Assembly: GCA_030749725.1 (NCBI GenBank) | Contig: JASMJM010000066.1 | Coordinates: forward strand, 1 to 64,000 | Direction: 5' to 3' | Length of the DNA: 64,000 nucleotides | DNA from: Pseudomonadales bacterium | Lineage (GTDB): Bacteria; Pseudomonadota; Gammaproteobacteria; Pseudomonadales; Azotimanducaceae | Part shown: positions 40,119-50,501 of the stretch, piece after piece | How the letters are laid out: each line of letters begins with the position of its first letter | How positions within the stretch are numbered: the stretch's first letter is position 1 | Position numbers and translations under genes: made by a program | The notes under the pieces: generated by a model | The model's input: the letters and a program-made list of their open reading frames with translations, nothing else | Database searches by the model: none | Told to the model about the DNA's origin: nothing

Positions 40119-40631
40119 ATGTCGGACCACACACAAGATGACCTCGGCAAAAGCAAGTCACAAGTGAAACGGGACATGATTGCGCTAAGACGACTTGGCG
40201 AACGATTGATCGAGCTGTCCTTCGAGCAGCTCAACACGCTGTCAATGGATGATCAACTCAAGGAAGCCGTCATTGAAGCCAAGCAAATGAGTCGAGGTCG
40301 TGCCAGGAAGAGACAGATCCAATACATCGGCAAGCTGATGCGCTCGGTAGATGTCGATACGATTAAGACGGCTATAGAGAAATTCGATAGCAGCTCAAGA
40401 TTGCATGCGCAGCAGTTTCACAAGCTTGAGAGAATCCGCACAGGTCTAATGCAAGATGATTCCGAGACCATCGATGAACTGTTTGCTCAACACACCAGTA
40501 TAGACCGGCAGCATCTTCACCAAATGATTCGTAAAGCACAAAAGGAGCGAGATGCGGATCTATCGGACAGCACCCATTACAGAAAGTTGTTCAGATATCT
40601 CAGATCTCTGCAGGAGGAAGAGCCATTCTGA
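40119..40631 (+). CDS. darP: DarP (YjgA), 50S-assembly factor
   Basis: 170 residues of the DUF615 family: SKSQVKRDMIALRRLGERLIELS, ARKRQIQYIGKLMRSVD and the end DSTHYRKLFRYLRSL. Helical basic protein that binds late pre-50S particles. Its stop codon abuts that of the convergent nitrilase gene; pmbA and tldD, its common neighbours, are absent. Confidence 0.94.
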   Translation: MSDHTQDDLGKSKSQVKRDMIALRRLGERLIELSFEQLNTLSMDDQLKEAVIEAKQMSRGRARKRQIQYIGKLMRSVDVDTIKTAIEKFDSSSRLHAQQFHKLERIRTGLMQDDSETIDELFAQHTSIDRQHLHQMIRKAQKERDADLSDSTHYRKLFRYLRSLQEEEPF

Positions 40632-41483
40632 TCAGAAATCACCTACAGGAATCTGCATGTGTCTATCCACGGGCATATCGTTGCGTATCTTGTAGAGCTC
40701 CTTGAGATCTATCGCGTGCGATATCACCCCAGTCCCCTTGGCCAACCTGTTAACAACATTACCCCAAGGATCGATAATCAGACTGTTTCCGAACGTTCGC
40801 CGGCCGGAGTCATGTACGCCTCCCTGACAGGCACCGATGACATAGCAGCAATTCTCGATGGCCCGGCAACGCATCAGAACTTCCCAGTGGGCGGCCCCGG
40901 TAACTTCCGTGAATGCGGCCGGCACGCTGAGAATCTCAGCGCCTCTTTGAAACAAGATACGAAACAGCTCAGGAAATCTCAGATCATAGCAGACCGATAG
41001 GCCAAGCTTGCCGACATCTGTATCCACCACCTCCAGATGCTCACCAGGCTCAGTGGTTTCAGATTCGACATAGCTCTTCTGGTTGTCTGCAACGATCGCA
41101 TCAAACATATGGATTTTGTCATATCTGGCGACTTCCGTTCCCTCGTGGTCATATACAAAGCAAGCCGCCCTTACCCGACCGTTAGCGACCGTGCGCGTGG
41201 GGTCCGCCATGCTGGCAACAGGAATAGTGCCTCCCACAATCCAGACGCCATGGCGGGCTGCCTGGTCAGCCATAAAGGTCCGGATGACACCGTCCGGTCT
41301 GGCCTCTCCCTCGCCAAGGGTACGCACGTTGGGGTTGGCAAATGCTGCAAAGTTTTCCGGCAACACGATCAGCCCGGCACCTTGCATCGCTGCTTCTTCG
41401 ATTAGTTTTCCGGCCACACGCAGGTTTTCCTGAACCTGCATACAGCTAATCATCTGAACGGCCGCTATTTTCTTGGACTGCAT
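40632..41483 (-). CDS. Nit2-like carbon-nitrogen hydrolase
   Basis: 283-residue nitrilase-superfamily amidase with the full triad: E43 (LPENFAAF), K123 (YDKIHMFD) and C165 (SVCYDLRFPELFR). Relatives at this place next to yhdP often act as omega-amidases or deaminated-glutathione amidases, so damage repair is a plausible job. The tldD gene, typically downstream, is missing. Confidence 0.92.
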   Translation of the reverse strand: MQSKKIAAVQMISCMQVQENLRVAGKLIEEAAMQGAGLIVLPENFAAFANPNVRTLGEGEARPDGVIRTFMADQAARHGVWIVGGTIPVASMADPTRTVANGRVRAACFVYDHEGTEVARYDKIHMFDAIVADNQKSYVESETTEPGEHLEVVDTDVGKLGLSVCYDLRFPELFRILFQRGAEILSVPAAFTEVTGAAHWEVLMRCRAIENCCYVIGACQGGVHDSGRRTFGNSLIIDPWGNVVNRLAKGTGVISHAIDLKELYKIRNDMPVDRHMQIPVGDF

Positions 41484-41487
41484 TGCG

Positions 41488-44400
41488 CTACCTGGGATCG
41501 ACCGTTTCCGGTACCGGTTCCGGGGCCGGTTCCGGGACCGTTTCCGGTACCGGTTCCACTACCGCCGTATCAAGTTCGTCCCGTTTTCGTACAGAGTTAT
41601 CAAAAACAGAGATGAACTCAACTACCGGCTCATCAATCGAGCCACTCACTTTGTACTTGGCGCTACTGAACTGCTTGATCGGGTCTTCGAGTAAGATTTT
41701 TTGTGCGAGGAATACGCCTGCGCCAAACAGAGGACCGGAGGCGATGGCGGCGAACCAGGGCAAATTCCTGCTCACCGGCAAGGTAACGATCATATCACTG
41801 TCCACCTGCCTGGTGAGCAGATTTATCTCGCCACCAACTTTCAGAATACTGCCGGGACTGTCTATTTCGATGGGTTCGACCACTTTGATCACGCCATCTT
41901 CCAGGAAAGCCTTACCTTTTATCTCGTCAAACTGAAAACCACTGTCGACGATGTCTGAAAAATCGAATCTGAAACGCCGCGCAATGGAAGCGAAGTCAAA
42001 GATTCCCAAGAGGCGTAGTGCGCCCGACCCGGGTTGTACTTGTACAAAGCGACCCTCTCCCGTTTCCAGGTCCACCGAACCCGTGACCGACCTATAGGAG
42101 AGCATGGCGGGGGAACCCAGCCAATCAAACTGTGCACTGAACCTCACATCCTGACTCTCAACGCTGGATGCAAATCCCCACTCCCGCAGTACTTTAGCCA
42201 AGTCACTGGAATTCAGGAAACCTTCGAAATGCGATCGGTGTTCCTGCTCAGTCTTGATCCAGTTGATCGATGATTGCTCGCCGTCCTGAGTCGACTTGAT
42301 ATTCAGTCCTTTCACCTCGGCAGAGAGACTGCTTATCAGCGCGCCATCGTCGGTAGGTGTAAACACAAATGACCAGGAACCGTAGTCTTCACCGTCCCAG
42401 CTGAATGAATCCGTGCTGAACTCCAGCGCACCCAACAGTTCAGGCTCGAGCTGCAGCAATGGATCCTCTTTATCCCCTTTGTCTTCATCTGATGCGATGC
42501 GGATATAGTCAAGGTCCACGATGAGGGGTTGATCACCCTCATCAGGCACTTTGAATCGACCGCCGAGAATTGGATTCTTAATATCGATTTCCCAGAGGCG
42601 GTCTCCTCTCCTTAACTGGCTGCTAACGTCGAGCAATTCGCTGCCAAACGCATGTAGCTTGCCGATTTCAAGATCGATGAGTTCAACGCTCCTCGACATC
42701 TCGGCGTCGAGGGACACATCGGACAAAGCCAGGTATTTGCTCTGCAGGTCATCGGTCAAGGACTGCCATTGCGCCAGTTTCACCTCGTCGAGGGCCCCCG
42801 CAACAGTCACGCCACTCGATTTCGGTTCTCCCGCCTCGCCTTCACCGAAGTTGACCGAACCTGCGACTAACTTCGCTTCATTCAGGACGAGTATGGCCCT
42901 GAAGTCGTCGCCAAAGTCCACCTCCACCCTCTGAACAGGATCGCCGAACGTGTTGAGGTAACGAAAGTCCCTGGCCTCGTTCGCTGATTTTCCGAGCGGC
43001 AACGGAAGATCGACGATTACTCCCTCAAGACGTGATCTGGCTTCGAGACTACTGATATCAAGGTCATTACCGAATGGGATTCTCAGCGTTGCGGAATAGT
43101 CGAATTCACCCGTTGCCCTTGTCAGTATCGTCTGTTCGGACCAGTCATACAGATCCTGGACCGTCGTTGTGCCGTCAGCATTGATCGTGACCTCGCCAAA
43201 CTCTCCCATCCGAGTAGTGATGGTTCCAGCTAACGGTTTGCCAAACAGGCGTGCCGTAAATCCGTCAGTATTCAGCCCGGAACGATCAGAATACGACAGC
43301 TCCCCTTTGATATCCTGCAAGAGCACATCATACGAGGGCATCAGTATGTCGTTCCCGTTCATCACTATGTTGATCAGGCTCTTTGGTCCGGTTCTGCCTT
43401 CGTCGGGCATTTCTGCGGTCTCACCAATCGGTATCACCAGGTCTGCCGTCACATTGATGTCACCTTCAGCCTGCCAATCCTGAGCTAGATTATTGACCTC
43501 ATCCGCGAGAGGCGTCTCATTGAGAAAACGCACACCATCGGATGCGCTACCAGTCATCGTGCCTAAGATTTCGACCACCGAAGTCTTGCCGTCCTGATCG
43601 AATGGAACAGTCACATCAGCCGTGGTTATCTGGCTGTCATAGATTCTGGCGACCATGCCCGTTCCTGCAACCCCCCAATTACCCATATAGACTTTGCCAA
43701 CCATTTCGCTTAGCTGTGGCCAGCTCGACTGATAGTCGAGAATGCCGTCTGCCACATTGAAATAAAGCTCATAGGATTTCTCTATGCTGGGTGCTTGCTT
43801 GCTCAGTGTGCCGTGAAACATCAAGCCACTATCGATGACATGGCCGGACACCACAGCCCTGTCAAGCCAGTCATAGGCATCCTCAGAAATGGTAAAGGGA
43901 AGGTAGCTGCGCTTCTCACTGAGATCAGCATGGGTAATGCCAATGATCAATCCCCAGGTCTGCGCACGACGGTCTCGCGGCAAATTCACGTGAAAGCTGC
44001 CTTTTACCGTCATGTCATTTTGAGTCAAGGCAACTAAATCGCTGCTTAACTTGAGCAGACCAGGTACGTATTCGTACTTCACTCTGCCCATTACTGAATC
44101 GAAATTCCAATGGTCTTTGAAGACGGTTGCAAACCTCATTCTAAGATCCTGGTTGTGAATATCGATCCAGCCGTTCTTGAGACCAGCAGAGACGAACCCA
44201 GTCAAGGAAGACAACGCTGGTGATCCCAGGTATGCGCTGGTCTTACCGTTGCTTATGCCGGCGACCAACCGTGCGTCAACCGGGTCCTCATCCAGGAGAA
44301 GCTTGATATGCACCTGTTCAAGCACACCTTGGAACTGCGTCGCCTCAATGCGAGCGCGAGCGCGCTCCGCTAGCAGAGTCGAGTTCTCACTCAGTCTGAG

Positions 44401-45519
44401 CACACTGTCGGAGACCGAACCTAGATCCACCTCGGCGATCGTACCAACCAGATATCGGCCCTTGTCATCCGATGCCGCGGCAGCCTTCACGCTATCGATC
44501 TTCCTCGCGGCACCGTCGTGACTGAAGTACACATCACTCGCTGTGAGCTGCCAGTCCCATACGTCTAGAGCACGCAAATGAATCGACGCCTGTAGACCAG
44601 TGATGAGTTCGTGCCGGTCCTCACCTTGGGCAAAGCCGAGCGAAGGCACAGTCAATTCTCCCTGCAACAGTAACTCACCTTCGTCATAGTCAGACCACAG
44701 GCTCCCCCCAATCAACAGTGTACTCAGGCTCAGATCCTTGATTTGTACGGCCGGCAACAACTCTGTAAGAGGAATTGGGCTGACCCGGAGATAAGCACTG
44801 CTGTGGAAATCATCGTCAATCAACGGATTTCCCCTGAAGTCGCCAACCAGCTCAATGGAACGCGTTTCAGTCTGATCGCCTTCTTGATCAAGACGGTAAT
44901 AGAGCGTTGCGGCAATTCTCCTCAACCCCTGCTCGGTGAGCAGCTCGACGTTGCTCCCTTCAGGAAGGAACAAGTCGATTTTATCTGTGAGGGTCTGCAG
45001 ACTGACCTCAGTATCTGAGATGGTCAGGGATTCTATATTAGTTAGAAACTCCAAGATCGCAGCTGGATCAGCGGGCGCGTCCGGTGGGGGAAGCCCAGCG
45101 ACTTGCCAATCGCCCGACTCTAACTTCGAGACAGAGGTGCGAACGCCACGAGCTTCCAGGCGAGCCAGCGAGAGTGAGACATTTTTCAAGCTTGCCAGAC
45201 TGGCTACGGACAGTGCAATCGATTCAATTCGCGTAGCGGTTTTACCACCTGGTGCAGCGATGGTGAGACCGGAAATTCTTATAATCGGATCCAACCCAAT
45301 GAAGTCACCTTCTATTTCGCCGATGGTAACCTTGGCCTCAAGACTGCTGCTTAGGCCATTTTCCAATGTAGGCTTAAGTCCCGAGATTCCGCCGAGAATC
45401 ATGCGGCCAACACTCACGTAAACGGCGGCAAGCAGGAGTAGTGAAAATGCTGTCCACAGTGAAGCTCGGACAAGAGTCTGCCAGTAGGATTCGAACTTCG
45501 ATGAAATTGAGCCACTCAT
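41488..45519 (-). CDS. yhdP: YhdP, AsmA-like inner-to-outer membrane lipid-transport protein
   Basis: 1343 residues: one N-terminal membrane helix (SLWTAFSLLLLAAVYVSVG), a very long beta-taco-type AsmA-like domain and a conserved C-terminal block (RRFRFDFSDIVDSGFQFDEIKGKAFLEDG seen in parts, and VTLPVSRNLPWFAAIASGPLFGAGVFL). The extreme C-terminus is a Pro-Glu-Val tail (PVPETVPEPAPEPVPETV) made of repeated GGTTCCGG/ACCGG-like codons. It carries phospholipids between membranes. Confidence 0.95.
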   Translation of the reverse strand: MSGSISSKFESYWQTLVRASLWTAFSLLLLAAVYVSVGRMILGGISGLKPTLENGLSSSLEAKVTIGEIEGDFIGLDPIIRISGLTIAAPGGKTATRIESIALSVASLASLKNVSLSLARLEARGVRTSVSKLESGDWQVAGLPPPDAPADPAAILEFLTNIESLTISDTEVSLQTLTDKIDLFLPEGSNVELLTEQGLRRIAATLYYRLDQEGDQTETRSIELVGDFRGNPLIDDDFHSSAYLRVSPIPLTELLPAVQIKDLSLSTLLIGGSLWSDYDEGELLLQGELTVPSLGFAQGEDRHELITGLQASIHLRALDVWDWQLTASDVYFSHDGAARKIDSVKAAAASDDKGRYLVGTIAEVDLGSVSDSVLRLSENSTLLAERARARIEATQFQGVLEQVHIKLLLDEDPVDARLVAGISNGKTSAYLGSPALSSLTGFVSAGLKNGWIDIHNQDLRMRFATVFKDHWNFDSVMGRVKYEYVPGLLKLSSDLVALTQNDMTVKGSFHVNLPRDRRAQTWGLIIGITHADLSEKRSYLPFTISEDAYDWLDRAVVSGHVIDSGLMFHGTLSKQAPSIEKSYELYFNVADGILDYQSSWPQLSEMVGKVYMGNWGVAGTGMVARIYDSQITTADVTVPFDQDGKTSVVEILGTMTGSASDGVRFLNETPLADEVNNLAQDWQAEGDINVTADLVIPIGETAEMPDEGRTGPKSLINIVMNGNDILMPSYDVLLQDIKGELSYSDRSGLNTDGFTARLFGKPLAGTITTRMGEFGEVTINADGTTTVQDLYDWSEQTILTRATGEFDYSATLRIPFGNDLDISSLEARSRLEGVIVDLPLPLGKSANEARDFRYLNTFGDPVQRVEVDFGDDFRAILVLNEAKLVAGSVNFGEGEAGEPKSSGVTVAGALDEVKLAQWQSLTDDLQSKYLALSDVSLDAEMSRSVELIDLEIGKLHAFGSELLDVSSQLRRGDRLWEIDIKNPILGGRFKVPDEGDQPLIVDLDYIRIASDEDKGDKEDPLLQLEPELLGALEFSTDSFSWDGEDYGSWSFVFTPTDDGALISSLSAEVKGLNIKSTQDGEQSSINWIKTEQEHRSHFEGFLNSSDLAKVLREWGFASSVESQDVRFSAQFDWLGSPAMLSYRSVTGSVDLETGEGRFVQVQPGSGALRLLGIFDFASIARRFRFDFSDIVDSGFQFDEIKGKAFLEDGVIKVVEPIEIDSPGSILKVGGEINLLTRQVDSDMIVTLPVSRNLPWFAAIASGPLFGAGVFLAQKILLEDPIKQFSSAKYKVSGSIDEPVVEFISVFDNSVRKRDELDTAVVEPVPETVPEPAPEPVPETVDPR

Positions 45520-45535
45520 TGCAAATCAGTGGCTC

Positions 45536-47032
45536 CTAGACGAGGACGATATCAAAATGTTGCTGCGAATAAGTAGCTTCAACCTGGTAGAGTATTTCCG
45601 TCTGCAACCCCTTGGCCAACTCCTTGATGCACAATGCTTCTTCTTCCAGCAGTCTGTCCACTACCACCTGAGAAGCCATGATGAGGCATTTGTGTTCCCT
45701 GAAGTTGTTGGCGGTTTTGCGTATCTCCCGGAAGATTTCCAGACACACAGTTTCCGGCGTCTTGACCCATCCATCACCCTTACAGTACGGACAGGGCTCA
45801 CGCAACATGTCTGACAAGCTCTCTCGGGTTCGTTTGCGTGTCATTTCCACCAGACCCAACTCGGATATTTCAGATGTCCGGTACTTCGCGCCATCCTGCA
45901 ACTGACCTTTTTCAAGAATTCTCAACACTTGTCTTTTGTGCTCTTCATTCACCATATCGATAAAATCCAGGATCACGATTCCACCGATATTACGCAGGCG
46001 CAGCTGTCTCGGTATAGCCGCCGCCGCCTCCAGGTTGGTTCTGTAGATGGTTTCTTCAAGATCCTTACGCCCGACGTAAGCACCGGTATTTACATCGATG
46101 GTTGTCATCGCCTCCGTTTGCTCAATCACCAGTGAACCACCCGATTTAAGCAGAACGGTTTTGTCGAGTGCCTTGGATATCTGATCTTCTATGTCGTGGC
46201 GGTCAAACAGCGGAGTTCCTGCCTGCGTCAATTCCAAACAGGATAGTTTTTCCGGAAGAACGTCCTCTAAGAGCGGGCCTAGTTTCTCATAGATCGTTCT
46301 TGAATCGGTGGCAATCCTGCCGGTACGCCGATTGATCAGGTCCCGCATGACTCTCAGATGCAGCGGTAAGTCCTCATAGACGAGTGCCGGGCTGGTCAAA
46401 GGCGCCGCTTTGGTATCTATGGATTGCCACAGCGACTTGAGTAAAGAGGCATCCTTCTCTATCTCACCAGAGCGAATCGATTCTGCGGCGGTACGGATGA
46501 TAAATCCGTCTGTTCTGTCTGACTCATCGGGCGACAGATCCTCCACTATCTGTCGAAGTCGTTGCCTTTCATCCTCGACCTCAATCCTTTGAGAAATACC
46601 TATGTGCGGGGTGCCCGGCATATAAACCAGGAACCTGGAGGCAAGGGAGATATTCGTGCTAAGCCTGGCACCCTTGCTCTTGATGGGCTCCTTCATAACC
46701 TGCACGGTGAGCGTCTGTCCCTCCCGCAACAGTGCTTGGATGGTCGGTACATCGGTGGCTGACCGCAGCCCAACTGACCGTTCGTCGCTTGAAATAAGCG
46801 GGTGCGTATCCAGGATATCTGAAACATGCACAAATGCGGCCCGCGGCAGGCCAACATCGATGAAAGCAGACTGCATGCCAGGCATCACCCGAGTCACTCT
46901 GCCTTTATATATATTGCCCAGGACTCCGCGCGTATGGGTTCGCTCAATTAGAATCTCCTGCAACAGGCCCTGCTCAACAACTGCAACCCGGGTCTCCTGG
47001 GAGGACAAACTGATCAATATTTCTTCGGTCAT
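45536..47032 (-). CDS. rng: RNase G
   Basis: 498 residues from the ATG at 47032; a GTG lies two codons upstream. S1-like domain (NIYKGRVTRVMPGMQSAFIDVG), then the RNase E/G catalytic core with TTIDVNTGAYVG and VILDFIDM (metal-binding Asp residues) and the zinc-link CPYCKGDG. It matures the 16S rRNA 5' end and degrades some mRNAs. Order rng-maf-mreD is standard. Confidence 0.97.
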   Translation of the reverse strand: MTEEILISLSSQETRVAVVEQGLLQEILIERTHTRGVLGNIYKGRVTRVMPGMQSAFIDVGLPRAAFVHVSDILDTHPLISSDERSVGLRSATDVPTIQALLREGQTLTVQVMKEPIKSKGARLSTNISLASRFLVYMPGTPHIGISQRIEVEDERQRLRQIVEDLSPDESDRTDGFIIRTAAESIRSGEIEKDASLLKSLWQSIDTKAAPLTSPALVYEDLPLHLRVMRDLINRRTGRIATDSRTIYEKLGPLLEDVLPEKLSCLELTQAGTPLFDRHDIEDQISKALDKTVLLKSGGSLVIEQTEAMTTIDVNTGAYVGRKDLEETIYRTNLEAAAAIPRQLRLRNIGGIVILDFIDMVNEEHKRQVLRILEKGQLQDGAKYRTSEISELGLVEMTRKRTRESLSDMLREPCPYCKGDGWVKTPETVCLEIFREIRKTANNFREHKCLIMASQVVVDRLLEEEALCIKELAKGLQTEILYQVEATYSQQHFDIVLV

Positions 47033-47063
47033 GCGCACCTACTTGTTGCACCACGATTATTGT

Positions 47064-47639
47064 CTATGACAGACAGTCCACGCCGAATCGTCTCAATAAT
47101 TCTGCCGTTTCCATCAATGGCAGGCCGACCACACCGGAATAACTGCCCTGGATCGACTCCACAAAGACCGCTCCCAAACCCTGAATGCCGTAGCCACCGG
47201 CCTTATCACGCGGCTCCCCTGTCTGCCAGTATTTCTCTCGCTCATCTCTAGTTAGTTGCCGGAAGTGCACCAAAGTTTCTGTGGTAACGGTTTCCAGCAC
47301 ATCCCCCTGACACAAGGACACAGCCGACATCACCTGGTGCGTATTGCCGGAGAGCAGGCCTAACATCTCCAATCCATGATCCCGGTCTCTGGGTTTACCC
47401 ATTAACTTGCCCTTCAATACCACCACCGTGTCGGCAGCCACGATAGGCAGATCGGGGTCGGCATTATTCCCCACGTGACGAGCTTTGGCTGCCGAGATTC
47501 GCTTTACGTAGGCGTCGGGTGACTCGCTGTAGAGCGGGCTCTCATCGACGTGCGGCACCACGATTTCAAAGGAAATGCCGAGTTGCCTCAACAGATCTGC
47601 CCTTCTCGGCGAAGAGGAAGCCAGATAGACCTGTGCCAT
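47064..47639 (-). CDS. maf: Maf family nucleotide pyrophosphatase (YhdE type)
   Basis: 191 residues from MAQVYLASSSPRRADLL; the frame is open further upstream but without family similarity. Has the SSSPRR N-terminal motif, the catalytic DTVVVLKGKLMGKPRD and the GGYGIQG loop. Such enzymes hydrolyse dTTP/UTP or modified nucleotides and affect division and septum formation. Confidence 0.95.
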   Translation of the reverse strand: MAQVYLASSSPRRADLLRQLGISFEIVVPHVDESPLYSESPDAYVKRISAAKARHVGNNADPDLPIVAADTVVVLKGKLMGKPRDRDHGLEMLGLLSGNTHQVMSAVSLCQGDVLETVTTETLVHFRQLTRDEREKYWQTGEPRDKAGGYGIQGLGAVFVESIQGSYSGVVGLPLMETAELLRRFGVDCLS

Positions 47640-47650
47640 GACCGGATTCG

Positions 47651-48154
47651 TCAGCTCACATTGAACCGGCGCCTTGCAGCGCGAAGAGAGGCGTACACTG
47701 AGGGCCACAACAGCGCACTCACCACAGAAGGTAACAGGTACAACAGACTCCAATTGTCGATTCCGGAAATATTATCAATCCAGTAGATGATCAGTTGACT
47801 CAGACCGACGATAGCAAAAACGATAGCCCCCTGCTGCCACGTCGGGAACATCCTCATGCGCTGATATAAACTGGATGCAATATACGCCACCACGATCAGG
47901 GCAAGCCCATGTTGGCCAAGCAGGGAACCCCGTAACAGGTCCACGACCAGACCACATGACCATGCCACTGTGATACCGATCCGGTGAGGGGTGGCAATCA
48001 CCCAGTAGATCAACACCATCGCCACCCACTCCGGTCTGGCATAGGAGAACGCAGCAGGGAAAAAATCCGGCAGGGAGATGACACTCAACACGAACGCAAG
48101 AAGAAAGCTTAACGCCACTACCCAGAGCCCGTGTGATTGGTCAGACGCCGCCAT
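47651..48154 (-). CDS. mreD: MreD, Rod-complex membrane protein
   Basis: 167 residues from MAASDQSHG; five or six hydrophobic helices, with PEWVAMVLIYWVIATPHRIGI and GLVVDLLRGSLLGQHGLALIVVAYI (shown in part) typical of MreD. Works with MreC, PBP2 and RodA in side-wall growth. The upstream in-frame extension to 48253 is not supported. Confidence 0.93.
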   Translation of the reverse strand: MAASDQSHGLWVVALSFLLAFVLSVISLPDFFPAAFSYARPEWVAMVLIYWVIATPHRIGITVAWSCGLVVDLLRGSLLGQHGLALIVVAYIASSLYQRMRMFPTWQQGAIVFAIVGLSQLIIYWIDNISGIDNWSLLYLLPSVVSALLWPSVYASLRAARRRFNVS

Positions 48155-48269
48155 TTGATTATTCCCTGTCCAGAATTCACCTAATTCAAGAGTAAGGTTG
48201 TCACAATCGTTAGTCCTGCCACTGACCAAAGGGTCATTCCGCTCGGCATCCAAGTCCGGACAATACGAA

Positions 48270-49118
48270 CTAACGCTTCTCCTCTATTCTCTGCAGCGCA
48301 CGCTCTTCCGTAAACACCAGCAAAACATGCTTGCTTCGGTCCAACAGCGCGCTGGGTTTCGCTTTCACGGTCGCGAACGGCTTACCGGTGTCGTGTATCA
48401 CTTGGGTCACCGTTCCAACCGGATAACCCGCTGGAAATCTACCACCCAATCCGGAACTAACCAGCAGATCCCCAATCCTGATATCCGAGGTATGGGGAAC
48501 ATAAACCAATTCCAGTTCATCGACTTTTCCCGTACCGACGGCGATGACCCTTATATTATTTCTATTGACCTGTATTGGAACTGAATGGGATACATCGGTA
48601 ATCAGCATGGCTCTACTGGAGTCGCCGGTTTCGATAACCTGGCCCATCAACCCCTCAGCGTCCAGCAGTGGCTGGCCGACGAAGACATCATCTTTCTTGC
48701 CCTTATCGAGTATGACCACCTGGCTATCGGGATCGGCATCCACCCCGATGATCTCCGCTACCAGAACGTTGTCTTCCAGTTTACGGGACGATCCCAGCAG
48801 GTCTCGGAGCCTTTCGTTTTCCGCCGCCAACACGGCCATTTTCTGAGTCTGTGCCTTTAGCAGCAGTTGCTCTCTTCTAAGTGTTTCGTTGTCTCTGCTC
48901 ATACTGCTGCGCGATGCAAAAAACCCCGCCACAGCTTCAGTTGATCTGCTGGGATAGTCAGCGATTACAAAGATAGGTGTGACCAGGTAGGTCAGTCCCG
49001 AACGAATGCCGTCCAAGGCATCCGACTGATGATCGACCACGGTCAGAATGATCGATAGGATGCCGAAACCGAGTATCTTATAGGCAACGGTTGTCTCGTC
49101 TAGGAATAGTGGTTTGAT
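48270..49118 (-). CDS. mreC: MreC, Rod-complex protein with a probable ATC start
   Basis: Bitopic scaffold of the elongasome: an N-terminal membrane helix, a coiled coil (about residues 75-115) and two beta-barrel domains. The only usual start codon (GTG 49040) would remove the conserved N-terminus. The frame continues upstream to a TAG at 49125 and reads KPLFLDETTVAYKILGF followed by GILSIILTVVDHQ, matching the family start (M)KPxF plus membrane helix. The codon in the Met position is ATC (49116-49118), with AGGA 9 nt upstream. So an ATC start, or a base error in the sequence, is inferred; about 282 residues. Confidence 0.85.
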   Translation of the reverse strand: MKPLFLDETTVAYKILGFGILSIILTVVDHQSDALDGIRSGLTYLVTPIFVIADYPSRSTEAVAGFFASRSSMSRDNETLRREQLLLKAQTQKMAVLAAENERLRDLLGSSRKLEDNVLVAEIIGVDADPDSQVVILDKGKKDDVFVGQPLLDAEGLMGQVIETGDSSRAMLITDVSHSVPIQVNRNNIRVIAVGTGKVDELELVYVPHTSDIRIGDLLVSSGLGGRFPAGYPVGTVTQVIHDTGKPFATVKAKPSALLDRSKHVLLVFTEERALQRIEEKR

Positions 49119-49186
49119 GGGTAGCTATCCTGATTGCACGCGTGGGTGAGATAGGGCAGCACGGCACCTGTTACGGTTGCTACAAC

Positions 49187-50242
49187 TCAGCGCCCGCTAT
49201 GGGCAGATATGAGAAAGTCACTCTCACCGCGGTCATCCAGGATTTCCAAGGCACGGCCACCACCTTTTGCAACGCACTTCAATGGCTCCTCAGCCAGGAT
49301 GACAGGCAGACCCGTCTCGTTGGACAACAGTTGATCGATCTCTCGGAGCAGCGACCCGCCACCGGTTAAGACGATGCCGCTTTCTGCAATGTCCGCTGCC
49401 AATTCAGGAGGCGTCTGCTCCAACGACACTTTGACAGCCGCCACGATGACCGACAAAGGCTCCTGCAAGGCTTCCAGGATCTCATTGCTGTTCAAGGTAA
49501 AGCTACGTGGTATCCCTTCTGCCCGGTTGAGCCCTCTAACATCGATCTCTCTCAATTCGGCACAGGTGAAGGCAGTTCCGATTTCCTGTTTTATCCGCTC
49601 GGCGGTTGCGTCACCGATAAGACAGCCCTGCGTATTCTTCACATGAGAGGTTATCGCTTCATCAAAACGGTCCCCACCGACCTTGACCGATTGTGCGTTA
49701 ACGACGCCGTTGAGTGAAATAATGGCAATTTCAGTGGTTCCGCCACCGATATCCACCACCATGGTACCGATGGCTTCGTTAACCGGTAGGCCGGCTCCGA
49801 GAGCCGCCGCCATCGGCTCCTCGATTAGCCACACCTCTCTTGCCCCGGCCATTTCCACAGATTCGGTGATAATCCTCTGCTCCACTTCGGTGGACTCGCA
49901 GGGAACAGAAACCACTACTCTGGGGCTGGGTCGGATAAGACTGTTCTCATGTACCTTCCTGATGAAGTGCTGCAACATCATTTCCGTTACGTGGAAATCT
50001 GCAATGACGCCGTCTTTCAGAGGTCTGACAGCAGTGATGTTACCGGGTGTTCTACCGAGCATTCTCTTGGCACCGTTGCCGAATGCGGCGACACTCCTTT
50101 GATTGTTTTTGATGCGAAGAGCAACTACAGAGGGCTCGTCCAGCACGATTCCCTTGTCCTTGATGTAGATAAGAGTATTCGCGGTTCCCAAATCTATGGC
50201 AAGATCATCGGAAAACATACCCATCAGTCTTTTAAAAAACAT
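49187..50242 (-). CDS. mreB: MreB, actin-like cell-shape protein
   Basis: 351 residues with phosphate-1 [14 protein letters not shown], phosphate-2 [16 protein letters not shown] and the adenosine motif [11 protein letters not shown]. Forms membrane-bound filaments that organise side-wall synthesis. First gene of mreBCD; divergent from gatC. Confidence 0.99.
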   Translation of the reverse strand: MFFKRLMGMFSDDLAIDLGTANTLIYIKDKGIVLDEPSVVALRIKNNQRSVAAFGNGAKRMLGRTPGNITAVRPLKDGVIADFHVTEMMLQHFIRKVHENSLIRPSPRVVVSVPCESTEVEQRIITESVEMAGAREVWLIEEPMAAALGAGLPVNEAIGTMVVDIGGGTTEIAIISLNGVVNAQSVKVGGDRFDEAITSHVKNTQGCLIGDATAERIKQEIGTAFTCAELREIDVRGLNRAEGIPRSFTLNSNEILEALQEPLSVIVAAVKVSLEQTPPELAADIAESGIVLTGGGSLLREIDQLLSNETGLPVILAEEPLKCVAKGGGRALEILDDRGESDFLISAHSGR

Positions 50243-50285
50243 GTTCCGAAGCCACCTTAATAATTCGATTCAAAAACATTCGTTA

Positions 50286-50314
50286 ACTCTATCAATTGTA
50301 AGGTTTTTGTACAA
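50286..50314 (-). promoter_or_regulatory. Candidate mreBCD promoter
   Basis: Minus strand TTGTAC (50309-50314), a 17-bp spacer, TAGAGT (50286-50291), about 45 bp before the mreB start codon. Agreement with consensus is fair. Confidence 0.5.
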
Positions 50315-50501
50315 GTTTAGCAGATTGGGCTTTAGCACTCCGAAAAAAGCCAGAGTCCTTCACCATCAGTTTGAAAAACGCACATTATCCATGCAGGAGG
50401 ATTGCAGAAACGCACAAACCGCATTAGCATTCCACGCCTGCCGGCCCTGCCCTCATTTAGCCAGGTGGGACTGTGAAACCGGAATACCCATGGAGTAAAT
50501 T

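Noticed and set aside
41505-41570. GGTTCCGG/ACCGG repeats as a separate DNA element
   Set aside because: They are the codons of the Pro-Glu-Val tail of YhdP and are explained by the coding sequence.
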